DNA of 64,000 nucleotides from Rhodobacteraceae bacterium Araon29. GTDB lineage: Bacteria; Pseudomonadota; Alphaproteobacteria; Rhodobacterales; Rhodobacteraceae. Location of the stretch: assembly GCA_039640505.1 (NCBI GenBank), contig CP046865.1, positions 620,001-684,000 on the forward strand. Reading direction: 5' to 3'. Shown one piece after another: positions 24,275 to 32,750 of the stretch. Each line of letters opens with the position of its first letter. The stretch's first letter is position 1. The notes below the pieces were generated by a model that saw nothing but the letters and a program-made list of their open reading frames with translations, had not been told where the DNA came from and searched no databases. A program made the position numbers and the translations under genes.

Positions 24275-24406
24275 TTATTTGGAAAGTACCCTGCCCGCAC
24301 TTTCGTCGAACCGGTCGTTTCGGGGTTTGAAAACCATGGCGTATGTCGCAAGGCCGAGAAAAAACACCATCAATACGCCAACTATGATCACTGTAGGTCT
24401 GCTCAT
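24275..24406 (-). CDS. 43-residue membrane microprotein
   Basis: Short gene with one predicted membrane segment: MSRPTVIIVGVLMVFFLGLA, then TYAMVFKPRNDRFDESAGRVLSK. A charged tail follows the helix. AGAGGA lies 5 bases before the ATG. The layout of short cytoplasmic start, single helix and polar tail suggests a real small inner-membrane protein. No family is recognised. It is convergent with the peptidoglycan-binding protein gene. Confidence 0.55.
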   Translation of the reverse strand: MSRPTVIIVGVLMVFFLGLATYAMVFKPRNDRFDESAGRVLSK

Positions 24407-24577
24407 TTTATCCTCTTCTAGACTATAGAGTCCTCAGGTCGCTTGCCAAAAGCTGATGATGGTATTTTAATTGATCTCGGTTAGGAACGCACGAAAAAAA
24501 GGCAAACACGATAAATCCATGATTTTTGGGGATTGATAGTCACGCAAAATTCCATGCAGTATTGGGTCTAAATGGAC

Positions 24578-24605
24578 TTAACAAAATCGCAATTTTTGCT
24601 ATACT
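24578..24605 (+). promoter_or_regulatory. Predicted sigma-70 promoter of the outer-membrane protein gene
   Basis: TTAACA at 24578-24583 and TATACT at 24600-24605 are spaced by 16 bases, close to consensus. Transcription would start near 24612, shortly before the ATG at 24631. Confidence 0.5.
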
Positions 24606-24630
24606 AAGCTCCTGAAGGGACATGATTGAC

Positions 24631-25260
24631 ATGCGGTTAAAGTATCTATTGGCAGTTTGTTTCATCTTTGCGGGGACCATGTGCTCTGCTCAAAGCACCG
24701 AGTTGTCACTTGGGTTCGAGCAAAGCAACAGCGAGGTGCGGATCGATGGTAGCAAATATTCGGGTGATTTAAGCGGGTTCAAACTTTCTGGACGCAGTGC
24801 GCTGTCGCAGCGGTATTTTGTCAATTTTGACTACACAACCGGGTCCGGAAAAGTCACCGCCAGTGATACCAAAGATGCTTCCTATGCAGAATATTCGGTC
24901 TATGTCACATATGGTTTTGGACAGGCAAACGACGGCGGGCAGGGCGGTGCATTTCCCTATTTTGCTGGACTTGGATACCTTAATAAAGAACTTGAGTTCG
25001 ATGCCGCCACCTATAGCGAAGAAAATTTTCCGGTTTTCTTTGGGGCGAATTTTGAGCTGAGCCAAAATTTTGGCCTGCGCGTTATGGGTTTTGCCCCGCT
25101 CGATAAAATTCGAAACAACCGCGCGGCGGACATACAGCTTGTCATGGCCACTGGCGAAAGCTCAAAAATCGTTGCCGGCTATACGAATTATTCGTCTAAG
25201 CTCGGCAATATCAAACAATGCGGCGCGGGCTTTGAGCTCAGCTACCGCATAGATTTCTGA
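24631..25260 (+). CDS. Outer-membrane beta-barrel protein
   Basis: Protein of 209 residues with a signal peptide (MRLKYLLAVCFIFAGTMCSAQ, cleavage near residue 20). The rest alternates hydrophobic and polar residues in about eight strands (for example RYFVNFDYTTGSG, AEYSVYVTYGFG, FPYFAGLGYL) and ends ELSYRIDF, with the terminal aromatic residue typical of barrels folded by the BAM complex. It resembles small OmpA-like or porin-like eight-strand barrels. AAGGGA lies 10 bases before the ATG at 24631; the ATG at 24622 is too close. It is followed 7 bases later by the Lin0512 pair. Confidence 0.78.
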   Translation: MRLKYLLAVCFIFAGTMCSAQSTELSLGFEQSNSEVRIDGSKYSGDLSGFKLSGRSALSQRYFVNFDYTTGSGKVTASDTKDASYAEYSVYVTYGFGQANDGGQGGAFPYFAGLGYLNKELEFDAATYSEENFPVFFGANFELSQNFGLRVMGFAPLDKIRNNRAADIQLVMATGESSKIVAGYTNYSSKLGNIKQCGAGFELSYRIDF

Positions 25261-25267
25261 CCGCACC

Positions 25268-25639
25268 ATGGCGTTGAAGCGACTGGTACTAGAGCTTGGA
25301 ATGGGCACGGCCTTGCGGTCGGGCAGCTATACCAAAGCGGCGTGCCGCGCGGTGCAAAACGCCCTTTGGCATAACTCGCTGGCCTTGGTGGAACTTTTTG
25401 GTGCCGAGAAAGACGCAATGGTGATTACGGTCGAAATTGCCTGCCAAAACCCTGAAAAGGTCGATTGTGAAAAAGTTGCGGCCGAGTTCCCCTATGGTCA
25501 GGTCTCAGTGGCCGCCGTTCCCGGCGGTTTGGATATCATTCCGCCAGATAGGCCCTCAGCCACACCGACGATTATGGCCCATGCTGCGATTTCTGTCAGC
25601 CTTGATATTGAGCGCAAAGCCCAAGAGGGTGCATCATGA
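25268..25639 (+). CDS. Lin0512-family protein, first of a tandem pair
   Basis: Conserved hypothetical protein of 123 residues. The N-terminal signature LKRLVLELGMGTALRSGSYTKAACRAVQNAL matches the Lin0512 family (function unknown), but the motif remembered as GxGxDxHG in that family reads GMGTALRSG here, losing the Asp and His. It overlaps the following paralogue by 4 bases (ATGA), implying coupled translation and perhaps a heteromeric complex. It lies 7 bases after the outer-membrane protein gene, so the three may form one operon. Confidence 0.78.
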   Translation: MALKRLVLELGMGTALRSGSYTKAACRAVQNALWHNSLALVELFGAEKDAMVITVEIACQNPEKVDCEKVAAEFPYGQVSVAAVPGGLDIIPPDRPSATPTIMAHAAISVSLDIERKAQEGAS

Positions 25640-25995
25640 AGCGGCTGATCTTGGAAATGGGCGCAGGCAATGATCTTTATGGTATGGATTATACCAAAGC
25701 GGCCATTCGTGCGCTGGACAATGCGCTGCATCACAGCTCGCTGACGTTGTTTCGCGCACTTGATATTCCCCATAGCGATATGCAGGTCAAAGTCACCGTC
25801 GGGGTTCAAGACCCAGATCAGGTTGATGTTGCAAAACTGGCCGCGCATATCCCACGCGGCCAGCCAGACATCACCGTCATCTTTGGTGGGCAAAATATCA
25901 AAGACCCCGAAACCAACAGCTATGCGGTTATTGCAAGCTGCGCGGTTGAGGCCTTTGTCCCCATTGAGGCACAAAACTGGGTGGTCAAACCATAG
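25636..25995 (+). CDS. Lin0512-family protein, second of a tandem pair
   Basis: Conserved hypothetical protein of 119 residues with the Lin0512 start MKRLILEMGAGNDLYGMDYTKAAIRALDNAL. The signature motif is nearly intact (GAGNDLYG, with Tyr for His), unlike in its partner. The C-terminal half (DVAKLAAHIPRG and GGQNIKDPETNSYAVIASCAVEAFV) parallels that of the partner. The pair looks like a duplicated gene that has split into a more conserved and a more diverged subunit. Convergent with the membrane protein gene at 26018-26392. Confidence 0.8.
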   Translation: MKRLILEMGAGNDLYGMDYTKAAIRALDNALHHSSLTLFRALDIPHSDMQVKVTVGVQDPDQVDVAKLAAHIPRGQPDITVIFGGQNIKDPETNSYAVIASCAVEAFVPIEAQNWVVKP

Positions 25996-26017
25996 GCTTT
26001 GCCTGTCTTGGGGGGCC

Positions 26018-26392
26018 TTATCCCCAGATCACCACGAGCTGGCTTAGGGCCGTCAGGCCAAAAATAAGCGCGATCAGGCTTTTAAACATCCCCCAAGGTG
26101 CTTTTGCAAATTTCTGACCAAAATGCGTTTGTGCTTCGTCGTCGTCCATATCGTGCGCGTTGGCTTTAAGATCATCCATACAGTCGAATGAATTGACCAA
26201 AACAAACACAAGCGTTCCAAGGATCATGGCCGAAATGGCAAGATCTAATCCGCTGTCCATTGATAAGATCGCCAGTGTTGCGATGTTTGAGAAAACGCCA
26301 ATGGTTATGCCCCAATATAAATCCCGACCTCGGGTTGCGCCGATTTGTTGCCTGCGATCACGATCTGCTGCTGTATTCATAGTGTTTGACAT
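26018..26392 (-). CDS. Small membrane protein with three predicted helices
   Basis: Protein of 124 residues with hydrophobic segments near 25-45 (WGITIGVFSNIATLAILSM), 50-68 (LAISAMILGTLVFVLVNSF) and 104-123 (LIALIFGLTALSQLVVIWG). A polar acidic loop (MDDLKANAHDMDDDEAQTHF) lies between helices 2 and 3. It is an inner-membrane protein of unknown function with no recognised family. A stretch of very AT-rich DNA with no gene (26440-26600) separates it from the GST gene on the other side. Confidence 0.68.
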   Translation of the reverse strand: MSNTMNTAADRDRRQQIGATRGRDLYWGITIGVFSNIATLAILSMDSGLDLAISAMILGTLVFVLVNSFDCMDDLKANAHDMDDDEAQTHFGQKFAKAPWGMFKSLIALIFGLTALSQLVVIWG

Positions 26393-26690
26393 ATGTTTTA
26401 CCTTTTTAAAAAACCGAGGATTTTAATCCTCAAAGAAACCTTAACATGGCCAAATTGCTTCAAATAGCCATAAGTAACAATAAATAATTAAACTGATTAT
26501 TTTAAAAATTCATATGTTTTTGCACTTGCTGACATGATTAATTAATTCCATTAGTTATATTCTATTTTTCGGTGTTTTAAATAAAGCCAGTAAATTATAA
26601 GTGGCGACATCAGGTTTTGGAATCGGCGGCGCTGGCCAAAGGCCTGAGCGAAAGCCATAACTTGCTTGATACAGCATAATGGAGCCCGAT

Positions 26691-27356
26691 ATGAATCTAA
26701 GCATTATCTACGTCGACCTTCCGTTTTGGAGGGCAGAAGTTAGCAGAGTTACATTGCACATTGGCGGGGTCACTTTTGAAGACCGGAGGATTACATCGTC
26801 AGAATTTCAAACGGCAAAAGAAACCGGCAAACTGACAGACGGCACACCACTGCCGTTTCATCAAATTCCTTGTCTGCTGGTGGATGGTGTCCCAATTGCA
26901 CAAACCGGTGGAATTGCGCGGTTTTGTGGCAAGCTGGCGGGTCTTTACCCCACTGATAATGATCTCAAAGCAGCGCAGATTGATCAGTTTTTGGATTTGG
27001 CAACCGATCTTAATATTATGGTATCCAAAACAGGCAGCATAGAAAATCCGGCCGAAAAGCTTGCTGCGCGAAAAGAGCTTGCACAGGGGCTGCTTGCCAG
27101 AAAGCTGACGATGCTCGAACGCTGCATTCCCGAAGGCTCAGATTGGATAGTTGGCCCGCAAGTTACGATTGCTGATGTCGCTATCTGGCGTCTTCTTGGG
27201 TGGTTAACTTCGGGTATTCTAGACGGTCTTCCAGCAGATCTGTTGAAAAATTTCCCTAAAATTCGTCGGGTCTGTTTGGCTGTGGATACGCTTCCCAAGG
27301 TGCGTGAATGGGTGGCCTTAAAATATCCTGAAAACTACAATCGTGGACAATATTGA
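26691..27356 (+). CDS. Glutathione S-transferase family protein
   Basis: Cytoplasmic GST of 221 residues. The thioredoxin-like N-terminal domain has LPFWRAEVSRVTLHIGGVTFEDRR, then the IPCLLVDGVPIAQTGGIARF block with the cis-proline and the gamma-glutamyl-binding region. The helical C-terminal domain contains the N-capping motif TIADVAIWRLL. It resembles sigma or prostaglandin-synthase-like GSTs, which use an N-terminal tyrosine (Y7 in NLSIIYVDLP). Substrate unknown. GGAG lies 6 bases before the ATG at 26691, preferred over 26679. Confidence 0.82.
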   Translation: MNLSIIYVDLPFWRAEVSRVTLHIGGVTFEDRRITSSEFQTAKETGKLTDGTPLPFHQIPCLLVDGVPIAQTGGIARFCGKLAGLYPTDNDLKAAQIDQFLDLATDLNIMVSKTGSIENPAEKLAARKELAQGLLARKLTMLERCIPEGSDWIVGPQVTIADVAIWRLLGWLTSGILDGLPADLLKNFPKIRRVCLAVDTLPKVREWVALKYPENYNRGQY

Positions 27357-27596
27357 CGCAGAAAACCAATTTTGCTAAGCATGTGGCGCGTTGGAAACAA
27401 CGCATGTGAAACTCCACACCTGCCAGGCATCATCCCAGCCATTTTTTTTTGAGTGTGACACAAAAAGCCGTTGTCAGTTTAGTTTGTCGCGGTTCTATTG
27501 GGCATAGGCTGACCTCTGAGATTTTATTTAACCGAGAAAAGGCGCCAACTTTCTGAATGGTGCGCCTGGTCAGCGCGCTGTGACCTGTGGGACTCG

Positions 27597-27956
27597 TTAG
27601 GAGCTAGCATGGCATGCCGATGCCTGAAATACTCGTCCATCATCATCAAAGTAAAGTGTTTCTGCGGCTAGAATATTATTTTGATTTCGATATGAAATCA
27701 CCATCATCCTATAGCCTTCGAATACGTTGATCACAGTAAAGCGTAGGTTTGGTTGCCGTTTTAAGGCCTCATTCCAATAGAGTTTCAAATTGTCTAGGCC
27801 AATTATTTCACCTGTTCCCATTTGGGGCATCGCCTTTTGTGATCGAAACAAGATGTCTTTGCGATAATGGCTTGCAATAATATCTAGATCATGGCCGTTC
27901 CAGCCTGTTTGCCAATCACTGGCAAATTCGTGATAGTATTTTTTGTTAAAGTCCAA
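27597..27956 (-). CDS. SnoaL-like (NTF2 fold) protein
   Basis: Protein of 119 residues with the SnoaL-like pattern: DWQTGWNGHDLDIIASHYRKDILFRS at the start, GLDNLKLYWNEALKRQPNLRFTVINVF in the middle, and a C-terminal sheet ending ETLYFDDDGRVFQASACH. The usual fold binds a small ligand in a conical pocket; no specific substrate is suggested. It stands alone, convergent with the GST gene and 150 bases from the alpha/beta hydrolase gene on the same strand. Confidence 0.75.
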   Translation of the reverse strand: MDFNKKYYHEFASDWQTGWNGHDLDIIASHYRKDILFRSQKAMPQMGTGEIIGLDNLKLYWNEALKRQPNLRFTVINVFEGYRMMVISYRNQNNILAAETLYFDDDGRVFQASACHASS

Positions 27957-28106
27957 AATCAGTCCTAAGCTTCAATTCTTCTATGTATTTAAAGCCGATG
28001 CGATATGTGAATTCAGGGTTTGTTTTGCGCAACGAAAAATGGCGCTCTCAAGCTATTATTCTGACCTTGCAATACGACGCCTTTGGCTAAAGTACAAAAG
28101 TCGGGG

Positions 28107-28910
28107 TTACTCCGAAAGGGCCTCTGCCCTTCTAATGGTGCGAAGGACATGTGCGGCGCAGTCTTTGGGATGGGTCGATATTAAAAAATGCCCGGCGTCT
28201 TTGACTTCACATATCTGCGCTTTTGGCAGATAAGGGCCAAGGTGACGGGTGATGGTTTTCATCGCTGCCGTTGTGTTTGACCCATAGGCCAAAGTGATCG
28301 GGCAATTAAGTGCGGCCAGGCGTTCAGGATTAGGCCGGTAGCTCATACCGGTTTGCCAATCTAGCGCGTTTACCTTGGCTGTTGTGGTGCAATAGGTGCG
28401 CACATTTTCGGGAAGTGCGTCAAAAAAACCTGCTCCTCCATAATAATCGATAATGGTTTTAGCAGCATCGGGGTCACGGGCGTTCACCTGCGTTTGGAAC
28501 CCGGCAATCATGGCTTGCAGTTCTGCATCCAAATCGCTCTCACCCTCAAGCTTTAAAAGCCCCAGTGGATTGGCTTCAAAGAACGTCACGCTTAACACCG
28601 TCTCGGGCGCGGTTTCCAAAAAGCCGAGGGACACGAGGCCGCCGAAAGAATGCGCCACCAGATGCACGGGTGCACCAATTTTTTTCACGACTTCACTTAG
28701 CAGATCAATCTGGGGGTTTAGCGAGATATCTGCGTTGCTACGCCGCTCGCGGCTCTGGCCATAGCCAGACAGGCTGGTGGCAAAAAATTCAAACCCCTCG
28801 GGCAAGTGGCTTTGCACCGGCCGCCAGGCTGCAGGGGTGCTGTAGGAGCCGGGAACAAACAAAATCGGCGCGCCGGAGCCGGAGCAGTGAAAATCAAAGT
28901 TTTTGGTCAT
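28107..28910 (-). CDS. Alpha/beta hydrolase
   Basis: Serine hydrolase of the alpha/beta fold, 267 residues, cytoplasmic. The oxyanion region is FVPGSYSTPAAWR, the nucleophile is S88 in VAHSFGG and the catalytic histidine lies in KDAGHFL near residue 242. The lid region between them is helical. The substrate is unknown; the family includes esterases, epoxide hydrolases and lactonases. It stands alone, divergent from the secE promoter region. Confidence 0.83.
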   Translation of the reverse strand: MTKNFDFHCSGSGAPILFVPGSYSTPAAWRPVQSHLPEGFEFFATSLSGYGQSRERRSNADISLNPQIDLLSEVVKKIGAPVHLVAHSFGGLVSLGFLETAPETVLSVTFFEANPLGLLKLEGESDLDAELQAMIAGFQTQVNARDPDAAKTIIDYYGGAGFFDALPENVRTYCTTTAKVNALDWQTGMSYRPNPERLAALNCPITLAYGSNTTAAMKTITRHLGPYLPKAQICEVKDAGHFLISTHPKDCAAHVLRTIRRAEALSE

Positions 28911-29088
28911 TGGAAATCTAAGCTCATAAAGTCTGGTTTTGGTTGGTGAAAATCACTGGTAGAAAAGCAACTCAGGACAGCTTAACAAAGATGACATTAA
29001 GGCGCAAATTAAGCCTGCTGGCCGTGCAATCAATCGCCTGTATCGGGACCTGTGCGATACCACCGCGATACCGACGCAAAACCGACCC

Positions 29089-29117
29089 TTGAAATTTACC
29101 CAAAGGTGGCGTATCTG
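29089..29117 (+). promoter_or_regulatory. Predicted sigma-70 promoter of secE
   Basis: TTGAAA (29089-29094) and TATCTG (29112-29117) are separated by exactly 17 bases. Transcription would start about 26 bases before the secE ATG. I saw no tRNA-Trp gene upstream, where many bacteria have one. Confidence 0.45.
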
Positions 29118-29149
29118 CCAGTTTGAATAATTAGAAAGACGAAAGCACT

Positions 29150-29347
29150 ATGGCAACCACCAATCCGCTTCAATTTATCCAGCAGGTCCGCTCGGAAGTC
29201 TCGAAAGTCGTCTGGCCGACGCGGCGTGAGGTCGCGCTCACAACGGTGATGGTTTTTGTTTTTGCAGCTTTGGCAGCCGTAGTTTTCGCTCTGGTTGATT
29301 TGGCTATTCGTGGCGGTCTTCAAGCGCTCTTGGCAGCCATTAGCTAA
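29150..29347 (+). CDS. secE: Preprotein translocase subunit SecE
   Basis: Single-helix SecE of 65 residues, the short alphaproteobacterial form. The amphipathic N-terminal helix contains FIQQVRSEVSKVVWPTRREV, the conserved SecE signature, followed by one membrane segment VMVFVFAALAAVVFALVDLA. It clamps the two halves of SecY in the inner membrane. It is followed by a predicted terminator before nusG, so the usual secE-nusG pair may be partly uncoupled here. Confidence 0.93.
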   Translation: MATTNPLQFIQQVRSEVSKVVWPTRREVALTTVMVFVFAALAAVVFALVDLAIRGGLQALLAAIS

Positions 29348-29429
29348 TTGTAATTCTGCAAAGTTTCGTATTATTCGGACTTGAATTTATTGGCTGCAAA
29401 CTATACCAGTTGCCACATCTATTCAAAAT

Positions 29430-29465
29430 GGCGTGCGGCGATTCGTGTTGCGCGCCGATTTTTTT
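29430..29465 (+). terminator. Predicted terminator between secE and nusG
   Basis: GGCGTGC (29430-29436) pairs with GCGCGCC (29450-29456) in a seven-pair stem with one G-T pair, followed by GA and seven T residues (29459-29465). Confidence 0.5.
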
Positions 29466-29546
29466 GTTATAGAAAGCCAGATTGAACTGGCGCTAACGAA
29501 TTGAATTAGCGATATAAATCGCTCTGAAATAAGGGTCCTGAGGCAT

Positions 29547-30080
29547 ATGGCAAAGCGGTGGTATTCGGTCAGTGTTCTTTCCAATTTCGAAAAGAAAATT
29601 GCCGAACAAATCAAAACTTCCGTTTCGGACGCCGGTCTCGAAGCTGAGATCGAAGAAGTTCTGGTTCCCACAGAGGAAGTAATTGAAGTTCGCCGTGGTA
29701 AAAAAGTCACGACCGAACGCCGGTTTATGCCGGGCTATGTGCTTGTGCGGATGGAGATGAGCGATCAGGGCTATCACCTGATCAATTCGATCAATCGAGT
29801 CACCGGATTTTTGGGGCCGCAAGGGCGCCCAATGCCAATGCGCGACGCCGAGGTCAACGTAATATTGAACCGGGTGCAAGAGGGCGAAGACGCGCCGCGC
29901 ACACTCATTCATTTCGAGGTCGGCGAAAAGGTCAAAGTCAACGACGGACCGTTTGAAGATTTCGATGCCATGGTGGAAGAGGTTGATGACGACAATCAGC
30001 GTCTTAAAGTCACGGTGTCTATATTTGGCCGGGAAACCCCGGTCGAGCTAGAGTATACTCAGGTCACCAAGCAGACCTGA
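29547..30080 (+). CDS. nusG: Transcription termination/antitermination factor NusG
   Basis: NusG of 177 residues. The N-terminal domain starts [20 protein letters not shown] and contains [23 protein letters not shown], which contacts the RNA polymerase clamp. The C-terminal KOW domain reads [47 protein letters not shown] and links to NusE (S10) or Rho. It lies upstream of rplK with a 105-base leader. Confidence 0.95.
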   Translation: MAKRWYSVSVLSNFEKKIAEQIKTSVSDAGLEAEIEEVLVPTEEVIEVRRGKKVTTERRFMPGYVLVRMEMSDQGYHLINSINRVTGFLGPQGRPMPMRDAEVNVILNRVQEGEDAPRTLIHFEVGEKVKVNDGPFEDFDAMVEEVDDDNQRLKVTVSIFGRETPVELEYTQVTKQT

Positions 30081-30139
30081 GGTTCAAGCGTGGGAGGTAC
30101 GGTGGCCGCGGCCATCACGCCGGACCACGACAACATCAG

Positions 30140-30163
30140 ACCTCGCTGACGCGTCAGAGAGGT
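30140..30163 (+). promoter_or_regulatory. Hairpin upstream of rplK, possible L1 target
   Basis: ACCTC-g-CTGA-cgcg-TCAG-a-GAGGT folds into a stem of nine pairs with one mismatch, ending 22 bases before the rplK start. In other bacteria ribosomal protein L1 represses the L11-L1 mRNA by binding near this point; that this hairpin is the site is inferred. Confidence 0.35.
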
Positions 30164-30185
30164 GTTGGTAAAAAGGAGAGGCCAA

Positions 30186-30611
30186 ATGGCCAAGAAACTG
30201 GTTGGCACGCTAAAATTACAAGTGCCTGCGGGACAAGCGAATCCCTCCCCACCCGTGGGGCCTGCGTTGGGTCAACGCGGGATCAATATTATGGAGTTCT
30301 GTAAAGCGTTTAACGCCAAAACAGCCGATATGGAACCGGGCGCACCGTGCCCGACTGTGATCGAGTATTTTCAGGACAAGTCCTTTACGATGGATATTAA
30401 GACGCCTCCTGCGTCCTATTATTTAAGAAAGGCAGCCAAGCTAAAGTCGGGCGCAAGTACACCGGGCCGCGAAACAGCTGGTAGTGTGACGCCTGCGCAG
30501 GTCAAAGAGATCGCCGAAGCGAAAATGAAAGACCTCAATGCAAATGATATCGAAGGCGCTATGCAGATTATTCTGGGCTCTGCCCGCTCAATGGGCATCG
30601 AGGTGAAGTAA
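30186..30611 (+). CDS. rplK: 50S ribosomal protein L11
   Basis: Ribosomal protein L11 of 141 residues, from [38 protein letters not shown], which includes the proline-rich N-terminal domain that contacts elongation factors. The C-terminal domain binds 23S rRNA at the GTPase centre. A GGAGAGG site precedes the ATG at 30186, preferred over the start at 30162. One base separates it from rplA. Confidence 0.97.
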   Translation: MAKKLVGTLKLQVPAGQANPSPPVGPALGQRGINIMEFCKAFNAKTADMEPGAPCPTVIEYFQDKSFTMDIKTPPASYYLRKAAKLKSGASTPGRETAGSVTPAQVKEIAEAKMKDLNANDIEGAMQIILGSARSMGIEVK

Positions 30612-30612
30612 C

Positions 30613-31311
30613 ATGGCAAAACTCGGAAAAAGAACCAAAGCCATCCGCGCAGCTGCGGCCGGTAAGGAAAATCTATCCATCGAAGATGCTGTCAGCTTGG
30701 TTAAATCCAATGCGCAGGCAAAATTTGATGAAACCATTGAAATTGCGGTGAACCTTGGTGTCGATACCCGTCATGCAGATCAAATGGTGCGCGGTGTTGT
30801 CGGTCTTCCGAATGGCACTGGTAAAACTGTTAGAGTGGCTGTGTTTGCCCGCGATGCGAAAGCCGATGAAGCAAAAGCTGCCGGTGCAGATGTGGTTGGT
30901 GCAGAAGATCTGATGCAAACTGTGCAAGGCGGCACGATCGATTTCGACCGCTGTATTGCAACGCCAGACATGATGCCGGTCGTAGGTCGGTTGGGTAAAG
31001 TGCTGGGTCCGCGCAACCTAATGCCAAATCCAAAGGTGGGCACGGTCACCATGGATGTGGCAGAAGCTGTTAAAGCCGCCAAAGGTGGTGAGGTTCAATT
31101 CAAAGCGGAAAAAGGCGGCGTTGTGCATGCTGGTGTTGGCAAAGCCTCTTTTAATGAGGCAATGCTGGTAGAAAATGTCCGCGCTTTTGTGCAGGCGGTG
31201 GCCAAGGCAAAGCCATCTGGGGCTAAAGGTTCGTATATGAAAAAGATTGCTCTGAGCTCAACCATGGGCGCTGGTGTGACCATCGACGTTGGTAAGGCCT
31301 CTGAGCAATAG
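30613..31311 (+). CDS. rplA: 50S ribosomal protein L1
   Basis: Ribosomal protein L1 of 232 residues, with [26 protein letters not shown] and the [27 protein letters not shown] signature. It forms the L1 stalk that moves the E-site tRNA and is the expected autogenous repressor of the rplK-rplA mRNA. It begins 1 base after rplK and is followed by paired hairpins at 31317-31374. Confidence 0.97.
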   Translation: MAKLGKRTKAIRAAAAGKENLSIEDAVSLVKSNAQAKFDETIEIAVNLGVDTRHADQMVRGVVGLPNGTGKTVRVAVFARDAKADEAKAAGADVVGAEDLMQTVQGGTIDFDRCIATPDMMPVVGRLGKVLGPRNLMPNPKVGTVTMDVAEAVKAAKGGEVQFKAEKGGVVHAGVGKASFNEAMLVENVRAFVQAVAKAKPSGAKGSYMKKIALSSTMGAGVTIDVGKASEQ

Positions 31312-31316
31312 AAATT

Positions 31317-31374
31317 TATATCCCGTCGGGTCTCAATCCGACGGGATATATTTAACAAAGCCCTCGGGCTTTGT
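31317..31374 (+). terminator. Two strong hairpins after rplA (terminator/attenuator)
   Basis: The first hairpin has a perfect 13-pair stem (31317-31329 with 31338-31350) and an 8-base loop, followed by TTTAAC. The second is ACAAAGCCC-tc-GGGCTTTGT at 31355-31374. Neither has a long T run. They lie in the 255-base rplA-rplJ gap, where an L10 leader controls rplJL in many bacteria, so they may act as partial terminators or RNA-processing sites. Confidence 0.6.
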
Positions 31375-31566
31375 TCTGTCCGAGACGGAGGGTTGGGCTT
31401 AGGCCTGCTAATTCCTTCCTGAGATGGGGAACGAGATAAAAGTTCATACCGCAGGCATAGACCTTCGGGTGATTTTGGCCTCGGGACCCTGAAGTTGGAC
31501 CCGAACGCCGTCTTTCGGGGCGGCAAAACTGAGCCGGGGAGAAATCCCCAAATTTGGAGTGAAACT

Positions 31567-32082
31567 GTGGATAGAGCACAAAAAGAGAAAGTGGTTGAGG
31601 AACTCGGCCAGATCTTTGAAAGCTCTGGCGTCGTGGTGGTATCACACTACGCAGGCCTTACAGTTGCAGAAATGCAAGATCTGCGCGCCCGCGCCCGTGA
31701 GGGTGAGTGCGCAGTTCGCGTTGCCAAAAACAGGCTCGCCAAAATCGCCCTTGAGGGAATGCCATGCGCAAGCATTGCAGACCTTTTGTCGGGGATGACT
31801 GTCTTGACCTATTCCGAGGATCCCGTGGCAGCTGCCAAGGTGGCCGAGGAATTTGCCAAAGAGAATAAAAAGTTTGAAATTCTCGGTGGTGCAATGGGCG
31901 AGACGTCTTTGGATCGTGCTGGCGTGGAAGCCGTGTCAAAAATGCCATCTCGCGAAGAGCTTATTGCTTCTATCGTGGGCTGCGTTGGCGCACCTGCTTC
32001 GAACATCGCTGGGGCAATTGGCGCACCTGCATCAAACATCGCGAGCGTTTTGTCGACAATCGAAGACAAAGCCGCTGCATAG
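31567..32082 (+). CDS. rplJ: 50S ribosomal protein L10
   Basis: Ribosomal protein L10 of 171 residues, the base of the L7/L12 stalk. The N-terminus [32 protein letters not shown] matches the family. The last helix carries a duplicated [22 protein letters not shown] segment, the L12-binding region. It starts with GTG at 31567 with GGAG 7 bases before; an upstream in-frame ATG at 31495 would add 24 residues absent from the family. Confidence 0.95.
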   Translation: MDRAQKEKVVEELGQIFESSGVVVVSHYAGLTVAEMQDLRARAREGECAVRVAKNRLAKIALEGMPCASIADLLSGMTVLTYSEDPVAAAKVAEEFAKENKKFEILGGAMGETSLDRAGVEAVSKMPSREELIASIVGCVGAPASNIAGAIGAPASNIASVLSTIEDKAAA

Positions 32083-32151
32083 CAACTTAAGATCTGCGTA
32101 GGGTGCAAAGCCCTGTCGTTGGAACACAAACTTAAACGGAAAGAGTCTAAA

Positions 32152-32535
32152 ATGGCTGATCTGAAAAAACTAGCAGAAGAGATCGTTGGTCTGACCCTGC
32201 TTGAAGCACAAGAACTAAAAACTATCCTGAAAGACGAGTACGATATTGAGCCTGCTGCGGGCGGCGCTGTCATGATGGCAGGCCCTGCAGGCGGTGACGC
32301 TGGCGGCGCTGCTAGTGAAGAGCAAACCGAATTTGATGTGATCCTGAAATCAGCAGGCGCATCAAAGATTAACGTCATCAAAGAAGTACGCGGCATAACA
32401 GGTCTTGGCCTGAAAGAAGCCAAAGATCTGGTCGAAGCGGGCGGCAAAGCCGTCAAAGAAGGCGTCGACAAAGCAGAAGCAGAAGAGATCAAAGGCAAGC
32501 TGGAAGCAGCTGGCGCAGAGGTCGAACTGAAGTAA
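32152..32535 (+). CDS. rplL: 50S ribosomal protein L7/L12
   Basis: L7/L12 of 127 residues. It has the N-terminal dimerisation helix ([21 protein letters not shown]), an Ala/Gly-rich hinge ([20 protein letters not shown]) and the C-terminal factor-binding domain with [24 protein letters not shown]. Multiple copies on L10 recruit the translation GTPases. The ATG at 32152 is preferred to a TTG at 32119. It follows rplJ by 69 bases. Confidence 0.97.
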   Translation: MADLKKLAEEIVGLTLLEAQELKTILKDEYDIEPAAGGAVMMAGPAGGDAGGAASEEQTEFDVILKSAGASKINVIKEVRGITGLGLKEAKDLVEAGGKAVKEGVDKAEAEEIKGKLEAAGAEVELK

Positions 32536-32542
32536 TCCACAC

Positions 32543-32750
32543 CCAGGGCAACCTGGATGTATTCGGCTGAGAGCAGTGAAAATTGCTCTCAGCCCTACCT
32601 GTCTTAGAAAGGTCCGTTGTTCATACGGAGTTTTCTCAGGCGAGGTTCAAAGATCGGGAGGCTTTCATTGGGAAGAAAGCCAGGAATTGATCGAACCAAG
32701 CTGTCTCTTATGGGCGTGCCACCGGGACCCGACGGTTGGCGCATCCGGTG
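32543..32750 (+). promoter_or_regulatory. Structured RNA region between rplL and rpoB
   Basis: Four stems fill this gap: CCAGG-gcaa-CCTGG at 32543-32556; an 11-pair perfect stem 32565-32575 with 32584-32594; GGCTTTC/GAAAGCC at 32660-32681; and CACCGG/CCGGTG at 32720-32750. None ends in a T run, so an attenuator or RNase III site as in enterobacterial rplL-rpoB is more likely than a simple terminator. A conserved RNA named Rhodo-rpoB has, from memory, been described upstream of rpoB in Rhodobacterales and may be what is seen here. Confidence 0.6.

Noticed and set aside
24169-24351. 60-residue minus-strand open frame
   Set aside because: Low-complexity chance frame overlapping the better supported 43-residue microprotein.
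27388-27403. Hairpin GCGTTG-gaaa-CAACGC after the GST gene
   Set aside because: Only six pairs and no T run; too weak to call a terminator.
28911-29149. tRNA-Trp gene upstream of secE
   Set aside because: Expected from many genomes, but no cloverleaf could be found in this gap.
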